Shown here in pieces: positions 36,062 to 45,319 of a DNA stretch of 61,550 nucleotides. The stretch is from Myxococcales bacterium (GTDB lineage Bacteria > Myxococcota_A > Bradymonadia > UBA7976 > UBA1532). Under the pieces are notes generated by a model. That model was not told where the DNA came from, ran no database searches, and saw only the letters and a program-made list of their open reading frames with translations. A program made the translations under genes and the position numbers. Location of the stretch: assembly GCA_009692505.1 (NCBI GenBank), contig SHZC01000008.1, forward strand, positions 1 through 61,550, written 5' to 3'. Numbering within the stretch: the first letter of the stretch is position 1; each line of letters begins with the position of its first letter.

Positions 36062-37627
36062 ATGGCTCAGAGCCCCTATAAGCGCATCCACTTTTTCAAA
36101 GGCTTTCTGACCACCGAGCAGGACTGGAACGAAGCCGAGCGGTACCACGTCGAGAAGCGCAAGCTTCACAATCAGGCGTTTCACGCGCCCGGCATTGTGC
36201 CCGGCTACGGGGACGAGCTGCGGACGTCGAGCCGGGGCCGCGGGGACCTCTCCGTCGAGGTCGGCAGCGGGTACGCCATCGACGGGCAGGGCAACGACAT
36301 CCTCCTCCGGGAGAAGTCGATCAAGACCATCAACCCGGGTGACTTCAAGCTGCCTCAGACCATCTACATCGTGCTGCGGTACACCGAGGACTTCTCGGAC
36401 TTCATCGCCTACAAAGAGAACCTCGACTTCCAGGGCCACCGGCGCATCGAGGAGGGCTGTAAGGTCGAGTTCAGCATCGTCGAGCCCGACATTCAGCACG
36501 AGGTCGAGCTCGCGAGGGTCTATCTGGAGAAGGGCGCCAAGCGGGTGTCCGACGCGCGCGAGCCCCGCAACCCCCAGCCCAATGAGATTGACCTGCGGTA
36601 CCTGCGATCGGCGGGGGTCTGCGGCGCGAAGCTGTCGCCGACCCTCATGCTCAAGCTCGACGAGGCCATCCAGGCGCAAAAAAAGATCCTCGCGCACCTT
36701 TCGCGTGTGAAGAAGATCCTCTCCGCCCAGGACGCCATGCAGGCGGTCATCACGCTGGAGATGTTGACCAAGACGGCCTTCGTCGATCACGCGAACATCT
36801 GGGATCTGCTGCGAACCATTGCCGAGCTGCAGTGGGACGTGGTCGACGAGGTTGAGGGGCGCCTGCCGGACCTCTCCGTGCGGACCGAGTTCGGCGCCTT
36901 TCGGAAAAACGTCGAGTTCATGCTCGGCCTCGTGCGCGAGCGAAAGCGGACCGACGAGCAGCTCGACAACGTCATCACCTACCAGAAGCGGGCGAGCGAC
37001 AGCCTCGACGCGCTCGTCGACAAGGTGCGGCCCGAGGCCATCGAGGTGAAGGTCATGGACGGCGCGGCCATCGCCGGTGAAGCCGCCGTGTCGATCGCGG
37101 GAGGGATCTCCATGGAGGACCTCAAGGTCCGGTCAGAGGAGTTCACCGCGACCCTCGTCGTCGAGGGCAAGGAGTGGCGGCTCGTCGACATGATCGACGT
37201 CCTCGACAAGGCCTCGGAGGAGGACCACAAGTTCGCCATCAAGGGCGCGAAGGACACCTACCGGACCCGCCAGAAGCTGAGGTACCCGGACGGCACCTTG
37301 ATCGAAGACGTGGGCATCGCGCACGAGGGTGGCTACTGCGAGTTCGCCATCAAGAACCTCACGCCGCACCAGGATCTCGTGATCATCCGGCGGATGGATT
37401 ATGTGCACGGCGACTTCCAGGCTGAGGTGCATGTCAACGGCGAGCGTCTGCCGAAGCTGCTCGAGTGCCGGGGCGACGACAAGCGTTACAGGTGGCGCAA
37501 CTGGCCGTATGTGATTCCGGCGCAGTACATCAACTCCTCGTCGCTCACCGTCAAGCAGGTCATGCTCACGGCTGATCGGGACATCAATATGTTCCGGTAC
37601 TGGTTCTACCAGCCTCAGCCACGCTGA
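36062..37627 (+). CDS. Conserved-type eCIS protein in the fibre slot, function unknown
   Basis: A 521-residue protein. The N-terminal part begins SPYKRIHFFKGFLTTEQDWN and continues with YHVEKRKLHNQAFHAPGIV and SVEVGSGYAIDGQGNDIL, a pattern seen in proteins coded after gpI in other eCIS loci. A helical middle (about 195..320) follows, then a beta-rich C-terminus (about 400..521). It could attach to the baseplate and carry receptor-binding parts, but no collagen-like or trimeric fibre repeat is visible. ATG 36062 with GGAG 6 bases upstream is chosen over GTG 36056, which overlaps the gpI stop. Last gene of the operon. Confidence 0.75.
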   Translation: MAQSPYKRIHFFKGFLTTEQDWNEAERYHVEKRKLHNQAFHAPGIVPGYGDELRTSSRGRGDLSVEVGSGYAIDGQGNDILLREKSIKTINPGDFKLPQTIYIVLRYTEDFSDFIAYKENLDFQGHRRIEEGCKVEFSIVEPDIQHEVELARVYLEKGAKRVSDAREPRNPQPNEIDLRYLRSAGVCGAKLSPTLMLKLDEAIQAQKKILAHLSRVKKILSAQDAMQAVITLEMLTKTAFVDHANIWDLLRTIAELQWDVVDEVEGRLPDLSVRTEFGAFRKNVEFMLGLVRERKRTDEQLDNVITYQKRASDSLDALVDKVRPEAIEVKVMDGAAIAGEAAVSIAGGISMEDLKVRSEEFTATLVVEGKEWRLVDMIDVLDKASEEDHKFAIKGAKDTYRTRQKLRYPDGTLIEDVGIAHEGGYCEFAIKNLTPHQDLVIIRRMDYVHGDFQAEVHVNGERLPKLLECRGDDKRYRWRNWPYVIPAQYINSSSLTVKQVMLTADRDINMFRYWFYQPQPR

Positions 37628-37633
37628 CCGGCG

Positions 37634-37974
37634 ATCGAAGAGGCAGTCCTCTCCGGCGACGTCCGAAAACGCGGTGCCGATCAGGAGGGCTAAGCGAAGA
37701 TCGGCGCCCGAGAGGTCGCAGCCCCTCAGATCCGCCCCACGGCGGCGCAGACCTCGAAACAAGCGAAGGCCAGGGTGGCCTCTTCGAGCGGTGCGCCGTC
37801 GAGCCTCGTCCGCGTGACATAGGCCGAGCTCCAGTCCGCCCGGCGAAGATCGACGAGGCGCGCGTCCACGTGGTCGATGCTCGCTCGCCTCGCCGAGAGA
37901 CACCGAGCGTCTTTGCAGACCAGGCTCGCGTTTCGCAGCACCCAGTGGGGCAGGTAGCCAAATCGAAACGGCAC
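37634..37974 (-). pseudogene. Frameshifted pentapeptide-repeat protein gene
   Basis: From a GTG at 37974 (ribosome-binding site GGAGGTG 6 bases upstream) the frame reads VPFRFGYLPHWVLRNASLV and then pentapeptide-like repeats (ARLVDLRRAD, ATLAFACFEV) until a stop at 37726. Repeats continue in another frame: GADLRGCDLSGADLRLALLI. Inserting one G in the GTGGGGCGG tract near 37733 would join both parts as ...AAVGADLRG. So the gene has lost one base or the sequence has a homopolymer error. It converges on the last eCIS gene; no downstream stop in the second frame was found before it runs antisense to that gene. Function unknown. Confidence 0.6.
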
Positions 37975-38124
37975 TTGATTCACCTCCACGGACCCTATCG
38001 GTCACAGATGGTTCGGGTCGCGGACCTGTCTTCGAAATTGTCCACTTTTCTCAGATCACGGCCACGTCGGGCTCCCAAAGCCGGGCCGGACGCCGACTTG
38101 CCAATCGTTGGGCCAGAGATCAGT

Positions 38125-38904
38125 ATGGCGGGCGTGAAGGAGGCGAGCGTGTTCCTCGGATTTAGAGACCCTCGTGACATCCTCAGGGCCCGCATCGACA
38201 GCAAGGTCAGCGGAGCCGAGACCGACGCCGTGAACGCGGCGCGTGGCTCGGTCATCAAGTCGGGTCAAGGCGCGGCAAACGTTGCAAAGAAGGCGGCCGG
38301 GGGCGGGGCCAAGGTTGCCGCGTCCCCACCGAAGAAGAAGAAGATGGGATTCTGGCCTTTTGGTGAAAAAAAAGAGGAGGGCGCGGCCCCCACGTGCGGC
38401 GGCTGCGGCAAGGAGGTCGATCCGACCTGGCAGGCTTGTCCCTATTGCCGGGGTCCGCTCGGTCAAGCCGCGCCGCCAGCCGCGCCCGCCCCCTTCCGTG
38501 GAGGCATGATCCCGCCCGTCCTCGTCGGAGGTCCGCCGAATATGCCGGCGATGGCCGGCGACAAGACGATGGCCATCGACATCAGCGCGCTCGCCGGACC
38601 CAAGAAGCAGGTCGTGGGTTGGCTCGTCGTGATGAGCGGTAACCAGAAGGGCAACGACTTCCGGCTCTTCGACGGCGTCAACAACATCGGCGCCGCGGCC
38701 GACAACGATGTGGTCATCACCGACGAGTACCTCTCCTCGAAGCACTGCATAATCCGCTACGAGGACGGGCGGTACGAGTTCAAGGACAACGACTCCACCA
38801 ACGGCAGCTTCCTCAACGAACGTCGCACGTCCAAAGACGAGCTCGTCGACAACGACACGATTCGTCTGGGTCGAACCGAGATGCGATTCAAGGCGCTTTA
38901 TTGA
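38125..38904 (+). CDS. Zinc-ribbon/FHA-domain protein
   Basis: A 259-residue soluble protein. After an N-terminal Lys/Ala-rich region, a zinc ribbon CGGCGKEVDPTWQACPYC lies near residues 92..109, a Pro/Ala linker follows, and an FHA domain fills the last 100 residues (GVNNIGAAADNDVVITDEYL, SSKHCII, DNDSTNGSFLN). FHA domains bind phosphothreonine peptides. The next gene has the same ribbon-FHA pair. The ATG at 38125 is chosen; a longer upstream frame overlaps the pentapeptide gene on the other strand. The TGA stop overlaps the -35 box of the next promoter. Confidence 0.88.
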   Translation: MAGVKEASVFLGFRDPRDILRARIDSKVSGAETDAVNAARGSVIKSGQGAANVAKKAAGGGAKVAASPPKKKKMGFWPFGEKKEEGAAPTCGGCGKEVDPTWQACPYCRGPLGQAAPPAAPAPFRGGMIPPVLVGGPPNMPAMAGDKTMAIDISALAGPKKQVVGWLVVMSGNQKGNDFRLFDGVNNIGAAADNDVVITDEYLSSKHCIIRYEDGRYEFKDNDSTNGSFLNERRTSKDELVDNDTIRLGRTEMRFKALY

Positions 38905-38928
38905 CAGGGGCGCGGGGCCTTCTACGCT
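38901..38928 (+). promoter_or_regulatory. Sigma-70 promoter for the VWA/FHA-PEGA-kinase operon
   Basis: TTGACA (38901..38906), 16-base spacer, TACGCT (38923..38928). Transcription would start near 38935, about 60 bases before the ATG at 38995. Confidence 0.7.
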
Positions 38929-38994
38929 CGCGCCTCTCGCGCCTCTCGCGTCGAAGGTGCAGCCCCCGGGTGCGCTCATGGAGGATCTCCGGAC

Positions 38995-40500
38995 ATGAAT
39001 CGTCTCCGCAAGCGCGGCTCTGTCGTCCATTTGGCGACGTTATTCGCCCTCGCCCTCGCCAGTCCCATGGCACACGCTCAGGACGGCGAGCGCATCACGC
39101 AGGGGGCCACCTTCGTGCGCCTCGACGCCGTCGACGCCTCGGCATCGGCTGAGAGCAACTTCGTCTTCTTCGCGAGCTTCCTCGACAAGAAGCGCACCCC
39201 GATCGCGGCCCTGGAGGCCGGACAATGGACGATCTCCTTCGACGGCGTCCCTGTGACCGGGCTGCTCACCGTCAAGAAGCTCTCCGAGTCCGACGCGGGC
39301 CTCAACCTCATCGTGGTGCTCCAGGCCGACGAGGCGCTCGCCTCCCAGGGCGGCTACTTCGAGCTGGCCCGAAAGGGGGTCAAAAAGATCCTCAGCGGCC
39401 TCAACTCCCGCGCCCGCTCCTCGGCGGTCGTCTATGGGGACAGCGTCGACAACAGCGGCGCGCTGAGCCCGGGCCACAACGAGACGGCGAGCTGGCTCGA
39501 CGAGAAGAAGTCCGCCGGCGCGACCCCCGTCTTGTACGACGCCATCGAGAAGGCGCTCGAGACCTTCCCCGCAGAGTTCGCCGCCGTCGGTGCGAACCGC
39601 GCGATTCTTATTATTAGCGATGGCACCGACAAGCTCGGCGCCAACCCCTCGGCCCAAAAAGACCAGCTCCAGAAGATCCAGAACACCGCGAACCGCCGCC
39701 GGGTCCACCTGCACGCCATCGGCATCCACCATGAGGTGGCCATGGCCGAGGAGACCAACCGCCTCAAGAAGCTGTCTGAGCAGTCGGGGGGAACCTGGAG
39801 ATATGCCGTCTCAGGGGCCGAGCTGGAGCAATACCTCTCCCACTTCGACTCCGAGATCGCCGGCCAGCACGTCCTCACGCTGAAGGTCGACGACTTCGAG
39901 GGCAATAAGAACGTCGGCTTTCAGGTCGCCGTGGAGAACGAGGGCGGCAAGTACGAGAGCATGAAGGTCATCGTCAACGACGTGGCCCAGGCCAAGAGCC
40001 ACATCGGCCGGTATCTGATCATTGCGGGCGGCGTGCTCTTGGCGCTGCTCCTCGGCTTCCTCGGCGTGAAGCTCGTCGGATTCATCCTCCGCAATCGGCG
40101 GCCGACCGAGGTCGTCGCGCAGGGTCCCGACGTTCGGGCCTGCGCCCAGTGCACCCACATGATCCCGGTCGAATGGAAGACCTGCCAATACTGTGAAGCC
40201 CTCCCGCATAAGGGCCGGCTGAAGGTCACGAGCAGCGGCGAGATGAATGGTCAAGTGTGGTTTATCAAGGAGAGCGTGACGAACGTGGGCTCCGCGGAGG
40301 GAAACCACATCGTCATCGTCGACAAGTCCGTATCCAAACGGCACGCCGGCATCAAGGTCCAGGACAACCGCTTCGAGCTGGCCGACTACGGGAGCACCAA
40401 CGGCGTCCTGGTCAACGGTCAGCGAGTGACCAAGCAGTTCTTGAAGGCCGGAGATTCCGTCACGATCGGCGGGATCGAACTGGAGTTCACCCTCAAGTGA
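38995..40500 (+). CDS. Exported VWA-like protein with transmembrane helix, zinc ribbon and FHA domain
   Basis: A 501-residue protein that may pass signals across the inner membrane. A signal peptide (1..29, ending AHAQ) leads to a periplasmic VWA-like domain (about 60..290; ILIISDGTDKLG is typical) whose first metal-ion site DxSxS is replaced by QADEALAS. A membrane helix (about 337..362, LIIAGGVLLALLLGFLG) is followed by a cytoplasmic zinc ribbon (CAQC, CQYC) and an FHA domain (last 95 residues: SKRHAGI, DYGSTNGVLVNG). Ribbon and FHA resemble the preceding gene. First gene of a four-gene operon ending in a kinase. Confidence 0.88.
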   Translation: MNRLRKRGSVVHLATLFALALASPMAHAQDGERITQGATFVRLDAVDASASAESNFVFFASFLDKKRTPIAALEAGQWTISFDGVPVTGLLTVKKLSESDAGLNLIVVLQADEALASQGGYFELARKGVKKILSGLNSRARSSAVVYGDSVDNSGALSPGHNETASWLDEKKSAGATPVLYDAIEKALETFPAEFAAVGANRAILIISDGTDKLGANPSAQKDQLQKIQNTANRRRVHLHAIGIHHEVAMAEETNRLKKLSEQSGGTWRYAVSGAELEQYLSHFDSEIAGQHVLTLKVDDFEGNKNVGFQVAVENEGGKYESMKVIVNDVAQAKSHIGRYLIIAGGVLLALLLGFLGVKLVGFILRNRRPTEVVAQGPDVRACAQCTHMIPVEWKTCQYCEALPHKGRLKVTSSGEMNGQVWFIKESVTNVGSAEGNHIVIVDKSVSKRHAGIKVQDNRFELADYGSTNGVLVNGQRVTKQFLKAGDSVTIGGIELEFTLK

Positions 40501-40509
40501 AGTGATACG

Positions 40510-41697
40510 ATGGCCCGCTTTTCTTTAGGGGGGACAACCTTGCGCCTCTGTTCAATCTTGAGCGCCGCACTACTTCTCACCGTCTGGGTCAAACCGGCGC
40601 CGGTGAACGCACAGGAAAACCCCGCTTACCAGGCGGCCTATGAGCGCGCGTCTGCGTCGTTCAGCGAGGGTCGCTTCGCCGAGTGCGCGGAGGAGTTCCG
40701 GCAAGCCTTCAACATCGAGCCGAGGGGCAGCCTGCTGTTCAACATCGGCACTTGCTACGAGAAGGCCGCGGACATCCCCAACGCCATCATCTCGTTTCAA
40801 CGATTCATCGAGGCCGTGCCCACCTCGCCCAAGCGGCCGGCCATTCAGCGACACTTGGGTGAGCTGCAGGCCCAGATCGCCGACCAATACGAAGAGGTCA
40901 GCGTCTCCAGCAATCCACCCAACGCGACCATCTTCATCGACGAAAAGGCCCGAGGGGCGATGGGCAGCGCGCCGCTCTCGTTTCGGCTCCTGCCCGGCAC
41001 CTATGTGATCATCGCCGAGCTCGCCGGCCACGAGACGATAAAGAAGAAGATCGAGCTGTCGAAGGGCGACCCGCTCACCGTCGATTTGAACCTCGTGGAC
41101 TCGACCAATGTGGGCACCGTCGAGCTGCTCGTGACCGAGCGGGACGCCGAGGTCTGGATTGATGGCAAGAAGGTCAGCAAGACGCCGTTAGCCGAGCCGC
41201 TGCGTCTCAAGTCCGGCAGTCACGAGGTGTCCGTCCAGAAAGCCGGCTTCGGCAACTGGGCCCGCACCGTGAACGTGAAGGCCGGCGGCAAGGAGTCGCT
41301 CAAGGCTGACCTCGCGCCGACGGGCGGGGAGGCGGCCGGCGGAGAGGGCGGCGGGGACGGCAGTCTCTTCGGGGGCGGACGCCTCCTGCCGCTCATCACA
41401 GCGGGTGTGGGTCTGGGGCTGGCCGCGGGCGGCGCGGTGTCCGGTCTGTCGGCCAGCAGCCTTCATGACGCGCTCGCCGCCGAGAAGAAGAAGAACGAGC
41501 CCATCGCGAAGCAGCGCATCGAGACGGGTAAGAGCCGGGTCATGATGACCAATCTGCTGCTCGGAGCCGGCGGCGCGGCCATCGTCGGCGGCGCGGTGTG
41601 GTTTTTTCTTGCCGACTCCGGCGGGCCCGCGCTCGACCCGAGCATTGGCCTTTCGCTCTCCCCTGACGGGGGCGCGTTCGTCTGGGGGAGCTTCTGA
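40510..41697 (+). CDS. Exported TPR/PEGA-domain protein
   Basis: A 395-residue protein with a signal peptide (1..34), TPR-like helices (about 38..120: YERASASFSEGRFAECAEEF, LLFNIGTCYEKAADIPNAI) and two PEGA domains (about 135..195 and 200..270: PNATIFIDEKARGAM, DAEVWIDGKKVSKTPL). Two hydrophobic segments end the protein (LLPLITAGVGLGLAAGGAV and LLLGAGGAAIVGGAVWFF). PEGA domains are common in myxobacterial surface proteins. It lies 9 bases after the VWA/FHA gene and shares one base with the next gene (TGATG). Confidence 0.85.
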   Translation: MARFSLGGTTLRLCSILSAALLLTVWVKPAPVNAQENPAYQAAYERASASFSEGRFAECAEEFRQAFNIEPRGSLLFNIGTCYEKAADIPNAIISFQRFIEAVPTSPKRPAIQRHLGELQAQIADQYEEVSVSSNPPNATIFIDEKARGAMGSAPLSFRLLPGTYVIIAELAGHETIKKKIELSKGDPLTVDLNLVDSTNVGTVELLVTERDAEVWIDGKKVSKTPLAEPLRLKSGSHEVSVQKAGFGNWARTVNVKAGGKESLKADLAPTGGEAAGGEGGGDGSLFGGGRLLPLITAGVGLGLAAGGAVSGLSASSLHDALAAEKKKNEPIAKQRIETGKSRVMMTNLLLGAGGAAIVGGAVWFFLADSGGPALDPSIGLSLSPDGGAFVWGSF

Positions 41698-44600
41698 TGA
41701 AACCGTACTTCGCTCGTCACGGGGCCTTGCGCCTGCTGCCGATCGTCATCTCGCTCCAAGCCTGCACCTTGGACTTTGACCAATTTGCACAGCCCGGGGA
41801 CGACCCCGACTTCATCAACCTCGACGAGCAGCGGCCCGAGGTCGGGCCTGCCGATCTGGTCGTCTTTCCGGACTATCGGCTCGGCGCAGATGGCGACATG
41901 GGCGTCGGCCTCGATACCGATGGGGACAGAGTGCCCGACGGGACCGACAATTGCCCGACGGTGGCGAACCCGGATCAGGCCGATCTGGACGTCGATGCTC
42001 AAGGCGATCTCTGCGACGACGACGCCGATGGCGACACCGTGCCCGACGATCAGGACAACTGCGCCGGCGTCAACAATGAGAACCAAAAAGACTTCGATCG
42101 CGATGGTCAGGGGGATGCCTGCGACCAGGATCCCGACGGCGACGGCCTGTCCGAAGCCGACGAGCAGCGTCTCGGCACCGATCCCCGCGCCCGCGACACC
42201 GACGGGGACGGCTCCGGGGACGGCATGGATCTTTGCCCCCGCGTGGCAGACCGTCAGGGGCTCGACAAAGACGGCGACATGGCCGGCGACGCCTGCGACC
42301 TCGACGACGACAATGACCAGGTGCCCGATTGGCGTGACAACTGCGCCTTCACGACCAACGCGGGTCAAGAAGACGCCGACGGAACCGGACCGGGAGACGC
42401 TTGCGAGACAGACGCCGATGGCGATGGCGTGATGGACGGGGTCGACAACTGCCCCGTCGTGCCGAACGCCGATCAAGCCCAGCTCCCCTGCTTGAGCCGG
42501 TTCAAGGCCCTCACGTTCACCCGAGACGTTCGAGCCATCGTGCGCTCCTCGGCCGGCGTCGAGGCGGCCACGGCCGGGGGCCTCGTCTCCGTCGACGCCG
42601 AGAACGTCCGCATCTTTACTCGCGCGGACGGCCTGTCTGCTTCCCGGTTCACGAGCCTCTTCGTCGACGCCGCGAACCGCCGATTCATGGTGTCCGAGGA
42701 CCAGATCTCCATCCTGCGACCCGATGGCTTCACGATGAGCGTCGGGCGGTACGACGCCGGGGGGGGGCCGCTCGGCCAGCTGCGTGCGGTCGTCGTCGAC
42801 GCGACCAACGACCTCTGGGTGGCGAGCGACGCCGGCCTCCACCGGCTCACAGGCACCACGTGGACGACGCTCTCGCCCCCACAGATCCCCTCGCTCGACG
42901 TGCGGAGCCTCTCTCTCGATCCACAGGGGCGACTCTGGGTCGCCACGGCTGCGGGCGCCGTTCGGATGACCGCCGGCATCGTCGATCGGACGATCAGCGG
43001 GCTCCCCGGCGGTGACGCCATGGTGCGCGTCGCGTTCGACGCCGACGGCAGCTTTTGGTTCCTAACGGAGGGGGGCGTCTCCCGCCTCGCGACCGACGAT
43101 GTGCTTGCGCCGACGCATAGCTTCCCAGGGCTCATCGCGACGGACTTCACCCTGGGTCCTCAGGGCAGCCGACACCTCGCCACCAGCGACGGCATCGTCC
43201 GAATCGACGCCGACTTTCGCGTCTACCCCAGCGGCGCGCTCGTCTTGCCGTCAAGTGACGTCCGAGCCGTGGTCGACGCCGGAGATGGACCTCGCTGGGT
43301 GGGGACCTCCGATGGCATGGTCAAGGTCGAGGGCGTCTTCTCGACGTTCCTGCCTGAGCCGATGGCCCTGAGTCGACCCTGCGCCGTCTCCACGAAACGC
43401 ATCGGCAGCAACCTCTGGGTCGGGACCGACCTCGGCTTGTATCTCCAGCGCCCGGACGGCTCGGCTCAGCGGATCGACAGTGACGTTGGGTACCCGGGGG
43501 CGATCATACGGGTCATCCGGGTCGTCAACAGCGAGGTCTTCGTCGGAACAGATCTGGGCATTGGCGTCTACGACCTCGAAGGCACGCCGATCCGCACTTT
43601 GACGGCCATCGCCGATCAGTTGCCCGCCGCCCCCATCTCCGACATCGCCGTGGGCCTCAATGGCGACGTCTGGATCGCGTCCGAAGGCAACGGCCTGGTG
43701 CGACGAGACGCCGCCGGCACGACTACGGCCTTCACCGTCCAGAACCAGAACCCGGCGAACTTCTTGAGCAACCAGATCAAGGCGCTCGCGCACGACGGCA
43801 CGGACCTCTGGATCGGGACGGACGCAGGCGTCGCCCGATGGGAGGAGGCCGGCCAGCATTTCGCGTTCCCGGTCACGCTCATGGGCGGCCGACTCCCGGA
43901 CTTGCAGATCCAAGGGATCGCCGTCGGAGGCGGTCATGTCTTCGTCGCCACCCGTCAAGGCCTCGCCGTCAAGCGGCCCAACGTGAACAACTGGACGACG
44001 CTGCGGCGCTCGAGCGGCGGGTGGTCCGCGCTGACAGGTAAGGCGGGCGCGGCCACGGACTATGTGCGCGCGGTCGCCTACGACGGAACCTACCTGTGGC
44101 TGCACTTGGCCGAGAGCCAGATGACGCACCCCAACGGCCTCCTCGTTCGACGCCGAGGGCTCGACCCGCTGCCCGGAGGATCAAACGGCGTCGGCATCGC
44201 CGATCAGTTCACGCCCGAGAACGCAGGAACAGTGCCGGCCATTGGAACCAGCGTGACGCTCGAGATCCAGGGCGGTGAGCTCTTCTCCAGCGTCTGTGGC
44301 ACGAACCTGGCCCCCGGTGGCTTCTCGGTCCTCGATGGGCAAGGGGTCATCGTGCGAGACTTGGCGCCGAGCCTTGGGCTTGCCGGTGACGGTGTCGTGG
44401 CCGCCCTGACCACCGGCCCCGAAGGCCAGGCCCTCTTTGCCACTGTGGTGGACGGGGCGACGACCTTGGCGACCCTGGCCGATGCACCCACCGGCCCCAC
44501 GCTCGCGCCCTTCGCGCTGCCGCCATCCGTCCTGGGTATGCCCGTCAAGTGTGGCCTGCCTCCGGAGGGGGTCGGCGAGCTGTGGTGCGCGCTCGGGGCC

Positions 44601-45284
44601 GCGGGCATTGGCCGCCGACTCAACGCGCAAAACTGGATCGTCCTCGGCGAATCTATCCCCGCGCTCAGCGACACCGAGGTGCGGGACATCGCCGTCGAAA
44701 GTGTGCTCGCCGTCGCGGTCGCCACGACCAAGGGCGTTGTTCGCATCAACGCGGGCAACCCGCGCCTCTTCAATGAGGCCGGGACCGGCGGAGGTCTGCC
44801 GAGCAACGACGTGCGGGCTGTGAGCTGGATCGCCGGCAAGCTGTATGCGGCGACGTCGAAGGGCATCGGGATCTTCGATCCAGAGCCGCCCACCTGGACT
44901 TCGATCCGGCGCGCAGTCGGCCAGCTCGGGAACGAAGACGTTCGATGCCTCGCCTCCGGGGTGGACGGTGCCATCTACTTCGGCACTGGGGATGGCGTCT
45001 ACCGCATGGCGCCCGATGGCACGTTCGCGGATTTTCACACAGGTCTGGGGCTCCCCTCGAACGACGTGCGCTCGCTCGCCGTCCACACTGATGGGCGGCT
45101 CTTCGTGGGCACATCCTCCGGCGTGGCCATCGGCACCCCCGGAGCAGCACCTGGCCAGTTCAACTTCTCGACCGCCGGTGCAGCCGATGGGCTTGTCGGA
45201 AGGGCGGTCCACGACCTCTTCATCGATGTTGCAGGCGTCGTCTGGCTGCGCAGTGATGATGGAGTTGCGGTCCTGTCACGCTGA
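41697..45284 (+). CDS. Outer-membrane-type lipoprotein with TSP3 repeats and beta-propeller
   Basis: A 1,195-residue lipoprotein with lipobox SLQAC (C23). Residues about 80..260 carry thrombospondin type 3/calcium-binding repeats (DTDGDRVPDGTDNCP, DDDADGDTVPDDQDNC and others). The remaining 900 residues are propeller repeats of the two-component-regulator-propeller type (e.g. SNDVRAVSWIAGKLYAATSK, SNDVRSLAVHTDGRLFVGT, GDVWIASEGNGLVRRD), probably two propellers. There is no histidine kinase part. Such proteins are usually cell-surface. It lies between PEGA and kinase genes. Confidence 0.85.
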   Translation: MKPYFARHGALRLLPIVISLQACTLDFDQFAQPGDDPDFINLDEQRPEVGPADLVVFPDYRLGADGDMGVGLDTDGDRVPDGTDNCPTVANPDQADLDVDAQGDLCDDDADGDTVPDDQDNCAGVNNENQKDFDRDGQGDACDQDPDGDGLSEADEQRLGTDPRARDTDGDGSGDGMDLCPRVADRQGLDKDGDMAGDACDLDDDNDQVPDWRDNCAFTTNAGQEDADGTGPGDACETDADGDGVMDGVDNCPVVPNADQAQLPCLSRFKALTFTRDVRAIVRSSAGVEAATAGGLVSVDAENVRIFTRADGLSASRFTSLFVDAANRRFMVSEDQISILRPDGFTMSVGRYDAGGGPLGQLRAVVVDATNDLWVASDAGLHRLTGTTWTTLSPPQIPSLDVRSLSLDPQGRLWVATAAGAVRMTAGIVDRTISGLPGGDAMVRVAFDADGSFWFLTEGGVSRLATDDVLAPTHSFPGLIATDFTLGPQGSRHLATSDGIVRIDADFRVYPSGALVLPSSDVRAVVDAGDGPRWVGTSDGMVKVEGVFSTFLPEPMALSRPCAVSTKRIGSNLWVGTDLGLYLQRPDGSAQRIDSDVGYPGAIIRVIRVVNSEVFVGTDLGIGVYDLEGTPIRTLTAIADQLPAAPISDIAVGLNGDVWIASEGNGLVRRDAAGTTTAFTVQNQNPANFLSNQIKALAHDGTDLWIGTDAGVARWEEAGQHFAFPVTLMGGRLPDLQIQGIAVGGGHVFVATRQGLAVKRPNVNNWTTLRRSSGGWSALTGKAGAATDYVRAVAYDGTYLWLHLAESQMTHPNGLLVRRRGLDPLPGGSNGVGIADQFTPENAGTVPAIGTSVTLEIQGGELFSSVCGTNLAPGGFSVLDGQGVIVRDLAPSLGLAGDGVVAALTTGPEGQALFATVVDGATTLATLADAPTGPTLAPFALPPSVLGMPVKCGLPPEGVGELWCALGAAGIGRRLNAQNWIVLGESIPALSDTEVRDIAVESVLAVAVATTKGVVRINAGNPRLFNEAGTGGGLPSNDVRAVSWIAGKLYAATSKGIGIFDPEPPTWTSIRRAVGQLGNEDVRCLASGVDGAIYFGTGDGVYRMAPDGTFADFHTGLGLPSNDVRSLAVHTDGRLFVGTSSGVAIGTPGAAPGQFNFSTAGAADGLVGRAVHDLFIDVAGVVWLRSDDGVAVLSR

Positions 45285-45319
45285 GCAGCCCGTCAGCGCG
45301 CTAGAGAGAAAGAAGCCCC

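Noticed and set aside
20272..37627. Prophage
   Set aside because: No terminase, portal, capsid, integrase or lysis gene is seen; the gene set is tail-only and includes DUF4255 and LysM/CIS-tube proteins typical of eCIS.
20272..37627. Type VI secretion system
   Set aside because: No TssJLM membrane complex, ClpV or TssB/TssC split sheath; the sheath is of the single-chain phage/eCIS type.
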